Below the pieces are notes generated by a model. That model saw nothing but the letters and a program-made list of their open reading frames with translations. It searched no databases and was not told where the DNA came from. Of a stretch of DNA of 64,000 bases, positions 18,241 through 25,646 are shown one piece after another. How positions within the stretch are numbered: the stretch's first letter is position 1; every line of letters begins with the position of its first letter. A program made the position numbers and the translations under genes. Origin of the DNA: Ensifer sp. Root278 (GTDB taxonomy: Bacteria > Pseudomonadota > Alphaproteobacteria > Rhizobiales > Rhizobiaceae); the NCBI RefSeq assembly GCF_001429285.1, contig NZ_LMJJ01000001.1, positions 440,565-504,564 on the forward strand. Direction: 5' to 3'.

Positions 18241-18271
18241 TTGACCTCAACTTATGTTGAGGTCGTAACAA
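18241..18271 (+). promoter_or_regulatory. SoxR/MerR-type operator-promoter
   Basis: Perfect dyad GACCTCAAC-TTAT-GTTGAGGTC (18243-18264). A -35 hexamer TTGACC is at 18241-18246, and a hexamer TAACAA at 18266-18271 would be the -10. The spacer is 19 bp, the overlong spacing typical of MerR-family activators. The CCTCAA..TTGAGG core matches the SoxR box. It drives the VOC-protein gene 40 bp downstream. No merR or soxR gene is in the window. Confidence 0.7.
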
Positions 18272-18311
18272 GGAGCTCGAAAAGCTAATTGCGTCGTCGG
18301 GATCGGATTTC

Positions 18312-18983
18312 ATGCGCATAAATAAACTGACACTCCCTGCATCGGATGTCTCGAAGAGCGTAGCCTTCTTTCGCGATGTGCTGAAACTGCCGACAGCCGG
18401 GAATTCCATCCAAGTGGGATGGAGCGAAATCCGGCTGGTCTCGGCCGTTGGAGATGCACCACACGGCGTGCACCTGGCTTTCAATGTGCCCTATGATCGG
18501 TTCGATGCCGCAATAGAATGGCTGAAGGAACGTACGCCTCTCCAACGGGAACCGGATAGCGGAGAGTGCTTCGTTCTTGAGGGGCATTGGCAGTCAAAAT
18601 CCATCTACTTCGATGGTCCCGATAGCTCGGTGCTGGAATTGATCGGCCGCCGGAGGCTAATCCGCCCGACTGGAAAGCGGCCGTTCAGCGGCGCTGATTT
18701 ATCCTGCCTCAGCGAGGTCGGACTTCCGACCGAAGACGTCGGGAGTGTCGTTGCCGAGGCCGCCCGGACGTTCGGGGTCGCAACGCTCGGACCGGCCTCT
18801 CCCGGCTTTGCCGCCATAGGGAATGATGAAGGGGTGCTTATTGCCGTGGATACAAAGCGGCCATGGTTCCCGGAAAAGCGCCAATTGCCGAGCGCCAAGG
18901 GTTTGGAAATTTGGTTGGGCGGCGTGTGTGCGCCTGGAGCCATGTCGGACCTGGCTAATGGTTGGAAGATCCACGCGGCATAG
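18312..18983 (+). CDS. VOC-superfamily (glyoxalase/bleomycin-resistance-like) protein
   Basis: 223 residues. The N-terminal half has the vicinal-oxygen-chelate pattern (NKLTLPASDVSKSVAFFRDVLKL, later YFDGPDSSVLELIGR), and a second, weaker module fills the C-terminal half. Metal ligands are not all obvious, so enzymatic activity is uncertain. It stands alone behind a SoxR-type promoter, which suggests a role under redox-cycling or electrophile stress (inference). The block around it is visibly less GC-rich than the core genes, suggesting acquisition. Confidence 0.75.
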   Translation: MRINKLTLPASDVSKSVAFFRDVLKLPTAGNSIQVGWSEIRLVSAVGDAPHGVHLAFNVPYDRFDAAIEWLKERTPLQREPDSGECFVLEGHWQSKSIYFDGPDSSVLELIGRRRLIRPTGKRPFSGADLSCLSEVGLPTEDVGSVVAEAARTFGVATLGPASPGFAAIGNDEGVLIAVDTKRPWFPEKRQLPSAKGLEIWLGGVCAPGAMSDLANGWKIHAA

Positions 18984-19105
18984 CGCCGTTCTCCGTCGCG
19001 ACCTGCAAACGGTCGCCTTGCCGCAAGCGAAAGCGCCGAAACGCAGACTTGGGAGCCACCGCACCAGGCTGCTGAATGGAGTTCGATTTGATTTCCGGAG
19101 AAGAA

Positions 19106-19181
19106 TGGTGCCGCTTACGTGACTCGAACACGTGACCCCATCATTACGAATGATGTGCTCTACCGACTGAGCTAAAGCGGC
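19106..19181 (-). tRNA. tRNA-Thr (anticodon CGT)
   Basis: 76 nt on the minus strand with encoded CCA. The acceptor stem is GCCGCTT / AAGCGGC, the D-arm contains AGCTCAGTCGGTAGAGC, the anticodon loop is TTCGTAA flanked by a CATCA/TGATG stem, and the T-arm is CACGTGTTCGAGTCACGTG-like. The CGT anticodon reads ACG. Its 3' end faces the accessory block at 14-19 kb. Confidence 0.97.
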
Positions 19182-19191
19182 CCGGAGGCGG

Positions 19192-19211
19192 TTCCGCGGA
19201 AGACCGCGGAA
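19192..19211 (-). terminator. Hairpin between the nitronate monooxygenase gene and tRNA-Thr
   Basis: Perfect 8-bp stem TTCCGCGG / CCGCGGAA with a 4-nt loop, about 10 bp upstream of the tRNA 5' end and downstream of the minus-strand oxidoreductase gene. It may end that transcript or guide tRNA processing. It has no U-tract. Confidence 0.4.
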
Positions 19212-19257
19212 CGAATGTGAGGCGCTGATAAACGCAAAGCGCCAAGATTTCAAGCCA

Positions 19258-20268
19258 TCAGTTTCGAGAACTTGAAAATTCCTTGTTGGTGGCCGCGACG
19301 GGCATGGCGTTCAGGCCAAGGCGGGTACGTGCCGCATCGTATTCGCGCTCGAGCCGGTCGACGAGACGGGCGACGGAGGTCACTTCCCTGACCGCGCCGA
19401 TGCCCTGGCCGCAGCCCCAGATGTCCTTCCAGGCCTTGGCGCTGTCGGTTGCGGCGCCAAAGTCCATCTTCGACGGATCTGCTTCCGGCAGATTGTCCGG
19501 ATCCATGCCGGCAGCAGCGATCGAGGGCTTCAGGTAGTTGCCGTGAATGCCGGTGAAATAATTGGAATAGACGATGTCGGCAGCGTTGCTGTCGACGATC
19601 ATCTGCTTGTAGGCGTCGGTGGCGCGCGCCTCTTCCGTCGCGATGAACGGCGAGCCGATATAGGCCATGTCGGCACCCATCGCCTGGGCGGCCAGGATGG
19701 CGCCGCCGGTGGCGATCGCGCCGGAAAGAAGCAGCGGGCCATCGAACCAGGAGCGGATTTCCTGGATGAGCGCAAACGGCGAAAGCGTGCCGGCATGACC
19801 GCCAGCGCCGGCAGCAACGGCGATCAGGCCATCGGCGCCCTTGCGGATCGCCGAATTGGCGTGGCGGTTGTTGATGATGTCATGCAGCACGATGCCGCCG
19901 TAGGAATGGATCGCGGCGTTGACCTCGGGCACGGCGCCAAGCGAGGAAATGACCACCGGAACCTTGTATTTGATGCAGAGCATCAGGTCCTGTTCGAGGC
20001 GCGCGTTGGACTTGTGCACGATCTGGTTGACGGCGAAGGGCGCGGCGCGCCGGCCCGGGTTCTTGGCGTCGTGATCGGCGAGCGTCTCGGTGATCTCGGC
20101 AAGCCATTCGTCGAGCTGCGAATGCGGACGAGCATTGAGTGCTGGGAAGGCGCCGATCACGCCGGCCTTGCACTGTGCAATCGTCAACTGGGGATTGGAG
20201 ATGATGAACAGGGGCGCGCCGACGACCGGCAGTCTCGTCGTTCCGGAAAGAATTGGCGGAAGCGGCAT
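19258..20268 (-). CDS. NAD(P)H-dependent flavin oxidoreductase / nitronate monooxygenase family
   Basis: 336 residues, FMN-binding TIM barrel of the 2-nitropropane dioxygenase family (PF03060). The N-terminus RLPVVGAPLFIISNPQLTIAQCKAGVIGAFPALN and the glycine-rich GAGGHAGTLSPFALI phosphate-binding segment are diagnostic. The ATG at 20268 has GGAG six bases upstream; a further ATG at 20280 lacks spacing. The frame is open to 20484, but that region carries a 24-bp palindrome better read as an operator. Members oxidise alkyl nitronates or reduce quinones. Shared control with the beta-oxidation operon hints at an acyl-CoA-related role (inference). Confidence 0.88.
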   Translation of the reverse strand: MPLPPILSGTTRLPVVGAPLFIISNPQLTIAQCKAGVIGAFPALNARPHSQLDEWLAEITETLADHDAKNPGRRAAPFAVNQIVHKSNARLEQDLMLCIKYKVPVVISSLGAVPEVNAAIHSYGGIVLHDIINNRHANSAIRKGADGLIAVAAGAGGHAGTLSPFALIQEIRSWFDGPLLLSGAIATGGAILAAQAMGADMAYIGSPFIATEEARATDAYKQMIVDSNAADIVYSNYFTGIHGNYLKPSIAAAGMDPDNLPEADPSKMDFGAATDSAKAWKDIWGCGQGIGAVREVTSVARLVDRLEREYDAARTRLGLNAMPVAATNKEFSSSRN

Positions 20269-20301
20269 CGGTTTCTCCATCCCTCGATTGGCGCATTGAA
20301 C

Positions 20302-20325
20302 TTTGACGTTTGCGTAAACGTCAAA
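20302..20325. promoter_or_regulatory. 24-bp palindromic operator, copy 1
   Basis: 10-bp arms TTTGACGTTT and AAACGTCAAA around a GCGT centre, 34 bp upstream of the oxidoreductase start codon. The identical 24 bp recurs at 53560-53583 upstream of the acyl-CoA dehydrogenase gene. The pattern resembles LiuR-type (MerR family) sites known from proteobacterial branched-chain and fatty-acid degradation regulons; that assignment is from memory and is inference. Confidence 0.75.
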
Positions 20326-20609
20326 ACAGATAGCAGCAAGTTCATCGCTTGCAAAGAGGTGGTTTTCGCGCCGGCGACGCCGGCTTATCCTGCATTGTGC
20401 CTGCGAAGTTGTCGCGTTTTCCCCGGGCTTGGCCGGTCGACCGGGCCGCCGGACTTGCGGATTCCGAAAGCAGCGGTTACGCAATTGTTAACAAAACCAA
20501 CGGCGTGCCTCCAGATTTAACCGTTAGGCCCTTGGAGAAAGATCGAGGGGTACCGATCAGCTAGAGCGCGCCGGCAGGCCCAAAGCCCTGCCTACACAGA
20601 GGACTTGAT
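20326..20609. other. Non-coding region between divergent genes
   Basis: 284 bp between the palindromic operator and the GTG start at 20610. It contains AT-rich TTAA-bearing sequence around 20480-20525 (GTTAAC, TTTAACC) that might bind CtrA-like factors, but the half-sites do not show the N7 spacing. Nothing else is recognisable. Confidence 0.3.
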
Positions 20610-21821
20610 GTGAGCGGACTTGAGACTGCGATCAGAAATGCGCTTGAGCGCTCCGACCGCGCCAGCGCGGAAACGCGCGCGCGCATCTACCAGTCGGCCC
20701 GCCAGGCGCTGGAAGCCGGGCTGCAGAAACAGGGAATTGAGGACGGCAACGTCATCGCCCAGCAGCGCCATCGGCTGGAGGCGGTGATCCATGCGATCGA
20801 AACGGAGGAGCGTGCCGCCCTCAGGGCGCGGCAACCGGCGCCTCCAGTTGCCACACCTCCCGTCGTCAGTGTCGATGATAACGTCCGCGCACGTGGCCCT
20901 GAGCAGGCGCGTATCGAGCCGCAATCCCAAGCGCAATCCCGGCCTCAGGCCCAAGCGCAGTCGCCGGCGGCGGACCGCCGCGAGCCTGGCTTTGCTGCCG
21001 ATGCGTCCCGTCCCGCGGCGAATGACGGCGGTCTCGGCGGCCTTCGTGCCGACCGTGTTGGCCCGGTCGTCTCGACGCGTGCGGCAGCGGATACTGCTGC
21101 AAAGAGCGCGGAAGCCGCCGCCGCGCCCGAGGTTCGTGGAGATACCGATCGAAAGCGCCGCCGCAAGCGCAGCCGCTTCCTGTCCTTCACCATGGTGGTC
21201 GTCACCCTTGCCGCAGCCGCAGGTGCTGCCGCCTGGTGGGTGCAGACCAATGATCTTCTGAAATCCGCGGCCGAACGCGACACCAACGTCGCCAACCCGC
21301 CGGCATCGGTGGCATCGGAAGATTTCGACGGCGCTGCCGGTCTGCAAACGCTCGGCGCCCAGCAGGGCTTCACCGGTGACTGGGTGGAAGTCTTTGCGCC
21401 TGAAAACACTGCCGCGGTCGTGGCGGGCTCACGCGCCAAGGCCGAGCCGGTGGATGACGACGGTGGCAAGCGCATCCAGTTGACTTCCTCGGTTGCCGAA
21501 ACGGAAGGCGACATCACCATCGAAATCCCGGCAACGGTCCTGGCGCAGCTGTCCGGCAAAACCTCGACCATGGCGCTGACGGTGCAGGCCCAGCCAGGCA
21601 AGACGACCGAGTTTGCCGTCGAGTGCAATTTCTCCTCGCTTGGCGAATGCGGCCGTCATCGCTTCACGGTGCATGACGAACGGCTCGACATGCTGTTCAA
21701 GGTCACCTTCGATCGCAGCCTTGCACCGAACTCCGCCGGCCGGATCGTGATCAACAGCGATATCAGCGGCGAGGGCAAGGGCCTCACCCTCTACGCCATA
21801 CGCGTCCTTCCGGGCCAATAA
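20610..21821 (+). CDS. Conserved membrane protein of unknown function
   Basis: 403 residues from a GTG start with GAGG seven bases upstream (the adjacent ATG at 20607 is followed at once by TGA). The N-terminal 75 residues are helical and charged; a Pro/Ala/Gln-rich low-complexity linker follows (about 75-175). A strongly basic RKRRRKRSRF stop-transfer motif precedes one membrane helix (about 190-212). The C-terminal 190 residues form a beta-rich, presumably periplasmic domain with a pair of Cys (CNFSSLGEC). The topology suggests cytoplasmic N-terminus and periplasmic C-terminus. I know no function. Confidence 0.75.
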   Translation: MSGLETAIRNALERSDRASAETRARIYQSARQALEAGLQKQGIEDGNVIAQQRHRLEAVIHAIETEERAALRARQPAPPVATPPVVSVDDNVRARGPEQARIEPQSQAQSRPQAQAQSPAADRREPGFAADASRPAANDGGLGGLRADRVGPVVSTRAAADTAAKSAEAAAAPEVRGDTDRKRRRKRSRFLSFTMVVVTLAAAAGAAAWWVQTNDLLKSAAERDTNVANPPASVASEDFDGAAGLQTLGAQQGFTGDWVEVFAPENTAAVVAGSRAKAEPVDDDGGKRIQLTSSVAETEGDITIEIPATVLAQLSGKTSTMALTVQAQPGKTTEFAVECNFSSLGECGRHRFTVHDERLDMLFKVTFDRSLAPNSAGRIVINSDISGEGKGLTLYAIRVLPGQ

Positions 21822-21922
21822 GTCCCGCACGAGGCCTCTTCGTCCTCGAGCCTCTGACCCCAATTGACCGCGTTGGCCGCCCTCTGGCGGGGCCGTCGCC
21901 TTCGGCCGCTGTCGTATGGGCG

Positions 21923-22819
21923 CTACTTCAGAAAGCCCGGGCCGGACCCGACAATCTTGTCGTCGACCTCACCGATCGCGCCCTTGTCCTTGCCGTCATA
22001 GTCGAGCGTGGAGAGCATGTGGCGGATGAGATTGAGGCGCGCGCGTCGCTTGTCGTTGCCGCGCACCACGGTCCAGGGTGCGTGGTCCGTGTGTGTTGCC
22101 TTCAGCATCTCGTTGCGCTTTGCCGTGTAGTCGTCCCACTTGTTGAGGGCGGCGATGTCCATCGGCGACAGCTTCCAGATCTTCAGCGGATCGTGGCAGC
22201 GATCGTGGAAGCGCTTGAGCTGCATCTCGCGGCCGATGTTGATCCAGAATTTGAAGAACTGGATATCCTCGTGCACGATCATCTTTTCGAAGCGAGGCGT
22301 CTGCTTCAGGAACTGCTTGTGCTGCTCGGGCGTGCAGAAGCCCATGACCGGCTCGACGCCGGCGCGGTTGTACCAGGAGCGGTCGAACAGCACGAATTCC
22401 CCAGCCGTCGGCATGGTCGCGACATAGCGCTGAAAATACCATTGCCCGCGCTCAGTCTCTGTCGGCTTCGTCAGCGCCACGATGCGGGCCCAGCGTGGGT
22501 TCAGGTTGCCCATGGTCGCATGGATCGCGCCGCCCTTGCCGGCGGCGTCGCGGCCCTCGAACAGCGCGATGATGCGTTTTCCGGTTTTCTGCTGCCAGAG
22601 CTGAACCTTGACGAGCTCGATCTGAAGCTTCTCCAGCGTCTCGAGATATTCTTCCTCGTCGAGCTTCTTCTTGTAGGGATAGTCATCGGACGCAAACGCT
22701 GCGTCGTCGATCCACTTCGGCAACTCGGGATTGTCGATGTCGAAGACGCGGCTCTTGCCGTCGATCTGCAGCTCCACTGCGCGGCTTTCCGCCTTTTCCG
22801 CCGTCTCCGCTAACGCCAT
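21923..22819 (-). CDS. ppk2: Polyphosphate kinase 2
   Basis: 298 residues of the PPK2 family, which transfers phosphate between polyphosphate and nucleoside diphosphates. The Walker A-like loop [11 protein letters not shown], the lid segment and [17 protein letters not shown] (Walker B region) are intact. AGGGG lies eight bases before the ATG at 22819; the open frame reaches 22894. It is divergent from phoR with about 230 bp between starts, placing polyphosphate metabolism next to the phosphate regulon. Confidence 0.95.
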   Translation of the reverse strand: MALAETAEKAESRAVELQIDGKSRVFDIDNPELPKWIDDAAFASDDYPYKKKLDEEEYLETLEKLQIELVKVQLWQQKTGKRIIALFEGRDAAGKGGAIHATMGNLNPRWARIVALTKPTETERGQWYFQRYVATMPTAGEFVLFDRSWYNRAGVEPVMGFCTPEQHKQFLKQTPRFEKMIVHEDIQFFKFWINIGREMQLKRFHDRCHDPLKIWKLSPMDIAALNKWDDYTAKRNEMLKATHTDHAPWTVVRGNDKRRARLNLIRHMLSTLDYDGKDKGAIGEVDDKIVGSGPGFLK

Positions 22820-23051
22820 ATGCTCGCCCCTTCGGCTTGGCGCACGGGCCCGAAAACCGGCTTCGATCATCGGCAGGATCATGCGCGTTTTCAAACTTCT
22901 GCAGCTCCAAGCAGCGCCGAAAAGTCGCGGTGCTCAAGGCCCGATTTCCTTGGAGGAGGCCACAATTGCATTGCGGATTCAAGCCGGTCGTGAAAATCAT
23001 GTCATGAAGGATCGCTATTCCTCGATCATTTTGGTCCGGGAGGAAGACAAA

Positions 23052-24320
23052 GTGATTCATGAGGATGTCGAGGTGGACGGTTCGAAAGCGTTCTGGCGGG
23101 ACCTGGTGCCGCGGCTGAAGGCTGAGCGCTGGCTGCTGGGCCTCACCCTGCTTTTGGCGATCCTTGCGACCTTTGCCGGCATCCATTTCCTTATCGTGCT
23201 TCCCTTCTGGATCGTTCTGGTTGCGGCGCTGCTCAACCGCAGTGCGCCGGCCTCGGTGATCTTGAGCCCGGCCAAGGCTGTGGCCGTCGATGGCCCGACC
23301 AGCGATCCGCTGGTGCCGGCGCTGAATGCGCTCGACATGCCGGTGTTGGTCGTCGCCGCCGATGAGACGGTGGTTTTCCAGAACATCGCCGCGGAGAAAG
23401 CCTTCGGCACCATTCCGCCGAACACTTACCTGGCCGCCCGGGTGCGTTCGCCCGGTGTTCTCGACATGATCCGCGAGACGATGGCGACCGGCAAGGCCAA
23501 CCAGATCGAGCATACCGAGCGGCTGCCGTCGGATGCCGTCTATGTCGTGCGCGTGGCACCCGCCGAAATCGGCGGCGAGGGGCGGACGCCCCGCATCTTC
23601 CTGATCACCTTTCGCGATATCTCGCAGGCGCGCCGCATCGACCGCATGCGGTCGGATTTCGTGGCCAATGCCAGCCATGAGCTGCGCACGCCGCTGGCAT
23701 CGCTTCGCGGTTTCATCGAGACCCTCCAGGGCCCCGCGCGCAACGACTTGAAGGCGCAGGAAAAATTCTTCGGCATCATGCATGAGCAGGTGACGCGCAT
23801 GAGCCGCCTCGTCGACGACCTCCTGTCGCTCTCGCGACTGGAGCTGCGCTCGCATATCGCGCCGGACGATCCGGTGGACCTTGCGCCCTTGCTCGGCCAT
23901 GTCCGCGACAGCCTCCTGCCGCTGGCGAAGGACCTGAACGTCACGGTCTCTCTCGTGGTGCCGGACAAGCCCGTCATCGTACAGGGCGATCGCGACGAGC
24001 TCATCGAAGTCTTCGAGAACCTGATCGAGAATGCCTGCAAGTACGGCCAGGAGGGCAAGAAGGTCGACATAACCTTGCGTGGCGGCGAAGAAGGCACGCA
24101 GGCCGAGGTGATCGTGAAGGACTATGGGCCGGGCATCCCCGCCGAGCATGTCCCGCGCATTACCGAGCGTTTTTATCGGGTCAATGTCGAGGCGAGCCGC
24201 TCGAAAAAGGGCACTGGATTGGGCCTTGCCATCGTCAAGCACATCCTCACCCGGCACCGTGCCCGGCTGCTGATCCATTCTGAGATCGGCAAAGGTACGA
24301 CTTTTACGGTCCGGTTCTGA
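23052..24320 (+). CDS. phoR: Phosphate regulon sensor histidine kinase PhoR
   Basis: 422 residues if started at GTG 23052, which has a near-perfect GGAGG eight bases upstream; ATGs at 23004 and 22881 are alternatives with poor sites. Two adjacent membrane helices (about 25-65), a PAS-like region (about 85-190), HisKA with phospho-acceptor H209 in NASHELRTPL, and an HATPase with ENACKYG, DYGPGIP and GTGLGLAI follow. It senses phosphate state through PstSCAB-PhoU and phosphorylates PhoB. It lies upstream of pstS, separated by 195 bp and a Pho box. Confidence 0.93.
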   Translation: MIHEDVEVDGSKAFWRDLVPRLKAERWLLGLTLLLAILATFAGIHFLIVLPFWIVLVAALLNRSAPASVILSPAKAVAVDGPTSDPLVPALNALDMPVLVVAADETVVFQNIAAEKAFGTIPPNTYLAARVRSPGVLDMIRETMATGKANQIEHTERLPSDAVYVVRVAPAEIGGEGRTPRIFLITFRDISQARRIDRMRSDFVANASHELRTPLASLRGFIETLQGPARNDLKAQEKFFGIMHEQVTRMSRLVDDLLSLSRLELRSHIAPDDPVDLAPLLGHVRDSLLPLAKDLNVTVSLVVPDKPVIVQGDRDELIEVFENLIENACKYGQEGKKVDITLRGGEEGTQAEVIVKDYGPGIPAEHVPRITERFYRVNVEASRSKKGTGLGLAIVKHILTRHRARLLIHSEIGKGTTFTVRF

Positions 24321-24381
24321 CATATTGGCGCGGGAAAACCCGGGACCGTTCATTTTCCCTTAGCATTTTCAATGACATGAG

Positions 24382-24410
24382 CTGTCATAAATGTTTCGTC
24401 AAACTGACAT
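24382..24410 (+). promoter_or_regulatory. Pho box upstream of pstS
   Basis: Three 7-mers in 11-bp phase: CTGTCAT (24382-24388), GTTTCGT (24393-24399) and CTGACAT (24404-24410), separated by A-rich 4-mers. This is the PhoB-binding layout; the first repeat matches consensus exactly, the middle one is weak. It should drive pstSCAB-phoU-phoB under phosphate starvation. Confidence 0.85.
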
Positions 24411-24515
24411 AAAAGGTGTGGCCATCGGCAGCTAACTAGGGGCAGCCGATAAGACGGCGAAGAGCGCTGCAACGCTTGGCGCACACCAACACAAGCCCAT
24501 TCCGGGAGAACTTTT

Positions 24516-25550
24516 ATGAAAGCTCTTAAACTCACTGTCGCGGCGCTGGTAGCGTCTGCCGCATTTGCCGGCGCAGCCGCCGCCCGTGACCAGGTTCAGG
24601 TCGCTGGCTCCTCGACCGTTCTTCCCTACGCCAAGATCGTAGCCGAGACGTTCGGCGAGACCTTCCCCGACTTCAAGACCCCGGTCGTTGAATCTGGCGG
24701 CTCCTCGGCCGGCCTGAAGGAATTCTGCAAGGGCGTCGGCCCGGACACCATCGACGTCGCGAACTCCTCGCGCAAGATCAAGGACAGCGAAGTCGAGGCC
24801 TGCAAGGCCGCTGGCGTGACCGAAATCCAGGAAGTCAAGATCGGCTATGACGGTATCGTCTTCGCGACCGACGCCGGCAATGCCGACCTCGCCCTGAAGC
24901 CGGAAGACCTCTACAAGGCTCTCGCTGCTGAAGTCGTCGTCGACGGCAAGCTCGTTGCCAACCCTTACAAGAAGTGGTCGGAAGTCAACTCCGCCCTTCC
25001 GGAAGTTGAAATCGCCGCCTTCATCCCGGGCGAAAAGCACGGCACCCGCGAAGTCTTCGAAGAGAAGATCCTGGCTGCAGGCTGCAAGAACGCCGGCGCC
25101 GTTGACGTCATCAAGGCTGCCGTTACCGATGAAAAGCAGCAGCACAGCAAGTGCGTCGCGGTCCGCAAGGACGGCATGGCTGTCGACATCGACGGCGACT
25201 ACACCGAGACGCTCGCCCGTATCGCTGCCAACAAGAACGGCATCGGTGTCTTCGGCCTGTCCTTCTACGAAAACAACGCCGACAAGCTGAAGGTCGCGAC
25301 CGTCAACGGCATCGTACCGTCGACCGAAACGATCGCTTCCGGCGAGTATCCGGTTTCCCGCCCGCTGTTCTTCTACGTCAAGAAGGCACACCTTGGCGTT
25401 ATCCCGGGCCTCAAGGAATATGTTGAGTTCTTCATCAACGACCAGATGATCGGCCCGGACAGCCCGCTCGCCGAGTACGGCCTGGTTGCTGCTCCGGACG
25501 CCGAGCGCGAAGAAATCCGCAAGGCTTTCGCAGCCGGCAACATGCTCTGA
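24516..25550 (+). CDS. pstS: Phosphate ABC transporter substrate-binding protein PstS
   Basis: 344 residues with a signal peptide ending near AAA|RD. The mature protein opens with QVQVAGSSTVLPYAKI and contains ESGGSSAGLKEFC, both contributing phosphate-binding loops of the PstS fold. GGGAG precedes the start. It is the periplasmic phosphate receptor for PstCAB. A strong hairpin directly after the gene probably limits read-through or protects the pstS message, giving more PstS than permease. Confidence 0.95.
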   Translation: MKALKLTVAALVASAAFAGAAAARDQVQVAGSSTVLPYAKIVAETFGETFPDFKTPVVESGGSSAGLKEFCKGVGPDTIDVANSSRKIKDSEVEACKAAGVTEIQEVKIGYDGIVFATDAGNADLALKPEDLYKALAAEVVVDGKLVANPYKKWSEVNSALPEVEIAAFIPGEKHGTREVFEEKILAAGCKNAGAVDVIKAAVTDEKQQHSKCVAVRKDGMAVDIDGDYTETLARIAANKNGIGVFGLSFYENNADKLKVATVNGIVPSTETIASGEYPVSRPLFFYVKKAHLGVIPGLKEYVEFFINDQMIGPDSPLAEYGLVAAPDAEREEIRKAFAAGNML

Positions 25551-25560
25551 TAACGACAAG

Positions 25561-25588
25561 CCCCGGCGCGATATCCTTCGCGCCGGGG
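25561..25588 (+). terminator. Intercistronic hairpin between pstS and pstC
   Basis: Perfect 11-bp stem CCCCGGCGCGA / TCGCGCCGGGG with a 6-nt loop, 11 bp after the pstS stop. There is no U-tract, so it is likely a stabilising or partial-termination element. Confidence 0.7.
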
Positions 25589-25646
25589 CATGCCTTCATT
25601 CGATTTGCCGGCGGCCCATGGCGGGCGATACCGGGGAGACGTGCGG

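Noticed and set aside
19106-19181. tRNA-Thr as an att site with a flanking direct repeat
   Set aside because: No second copy of the tRNA 3' end was noticed in the neighbouring 6 kb and there is no integrase, so an integrated element cannot be claimed.
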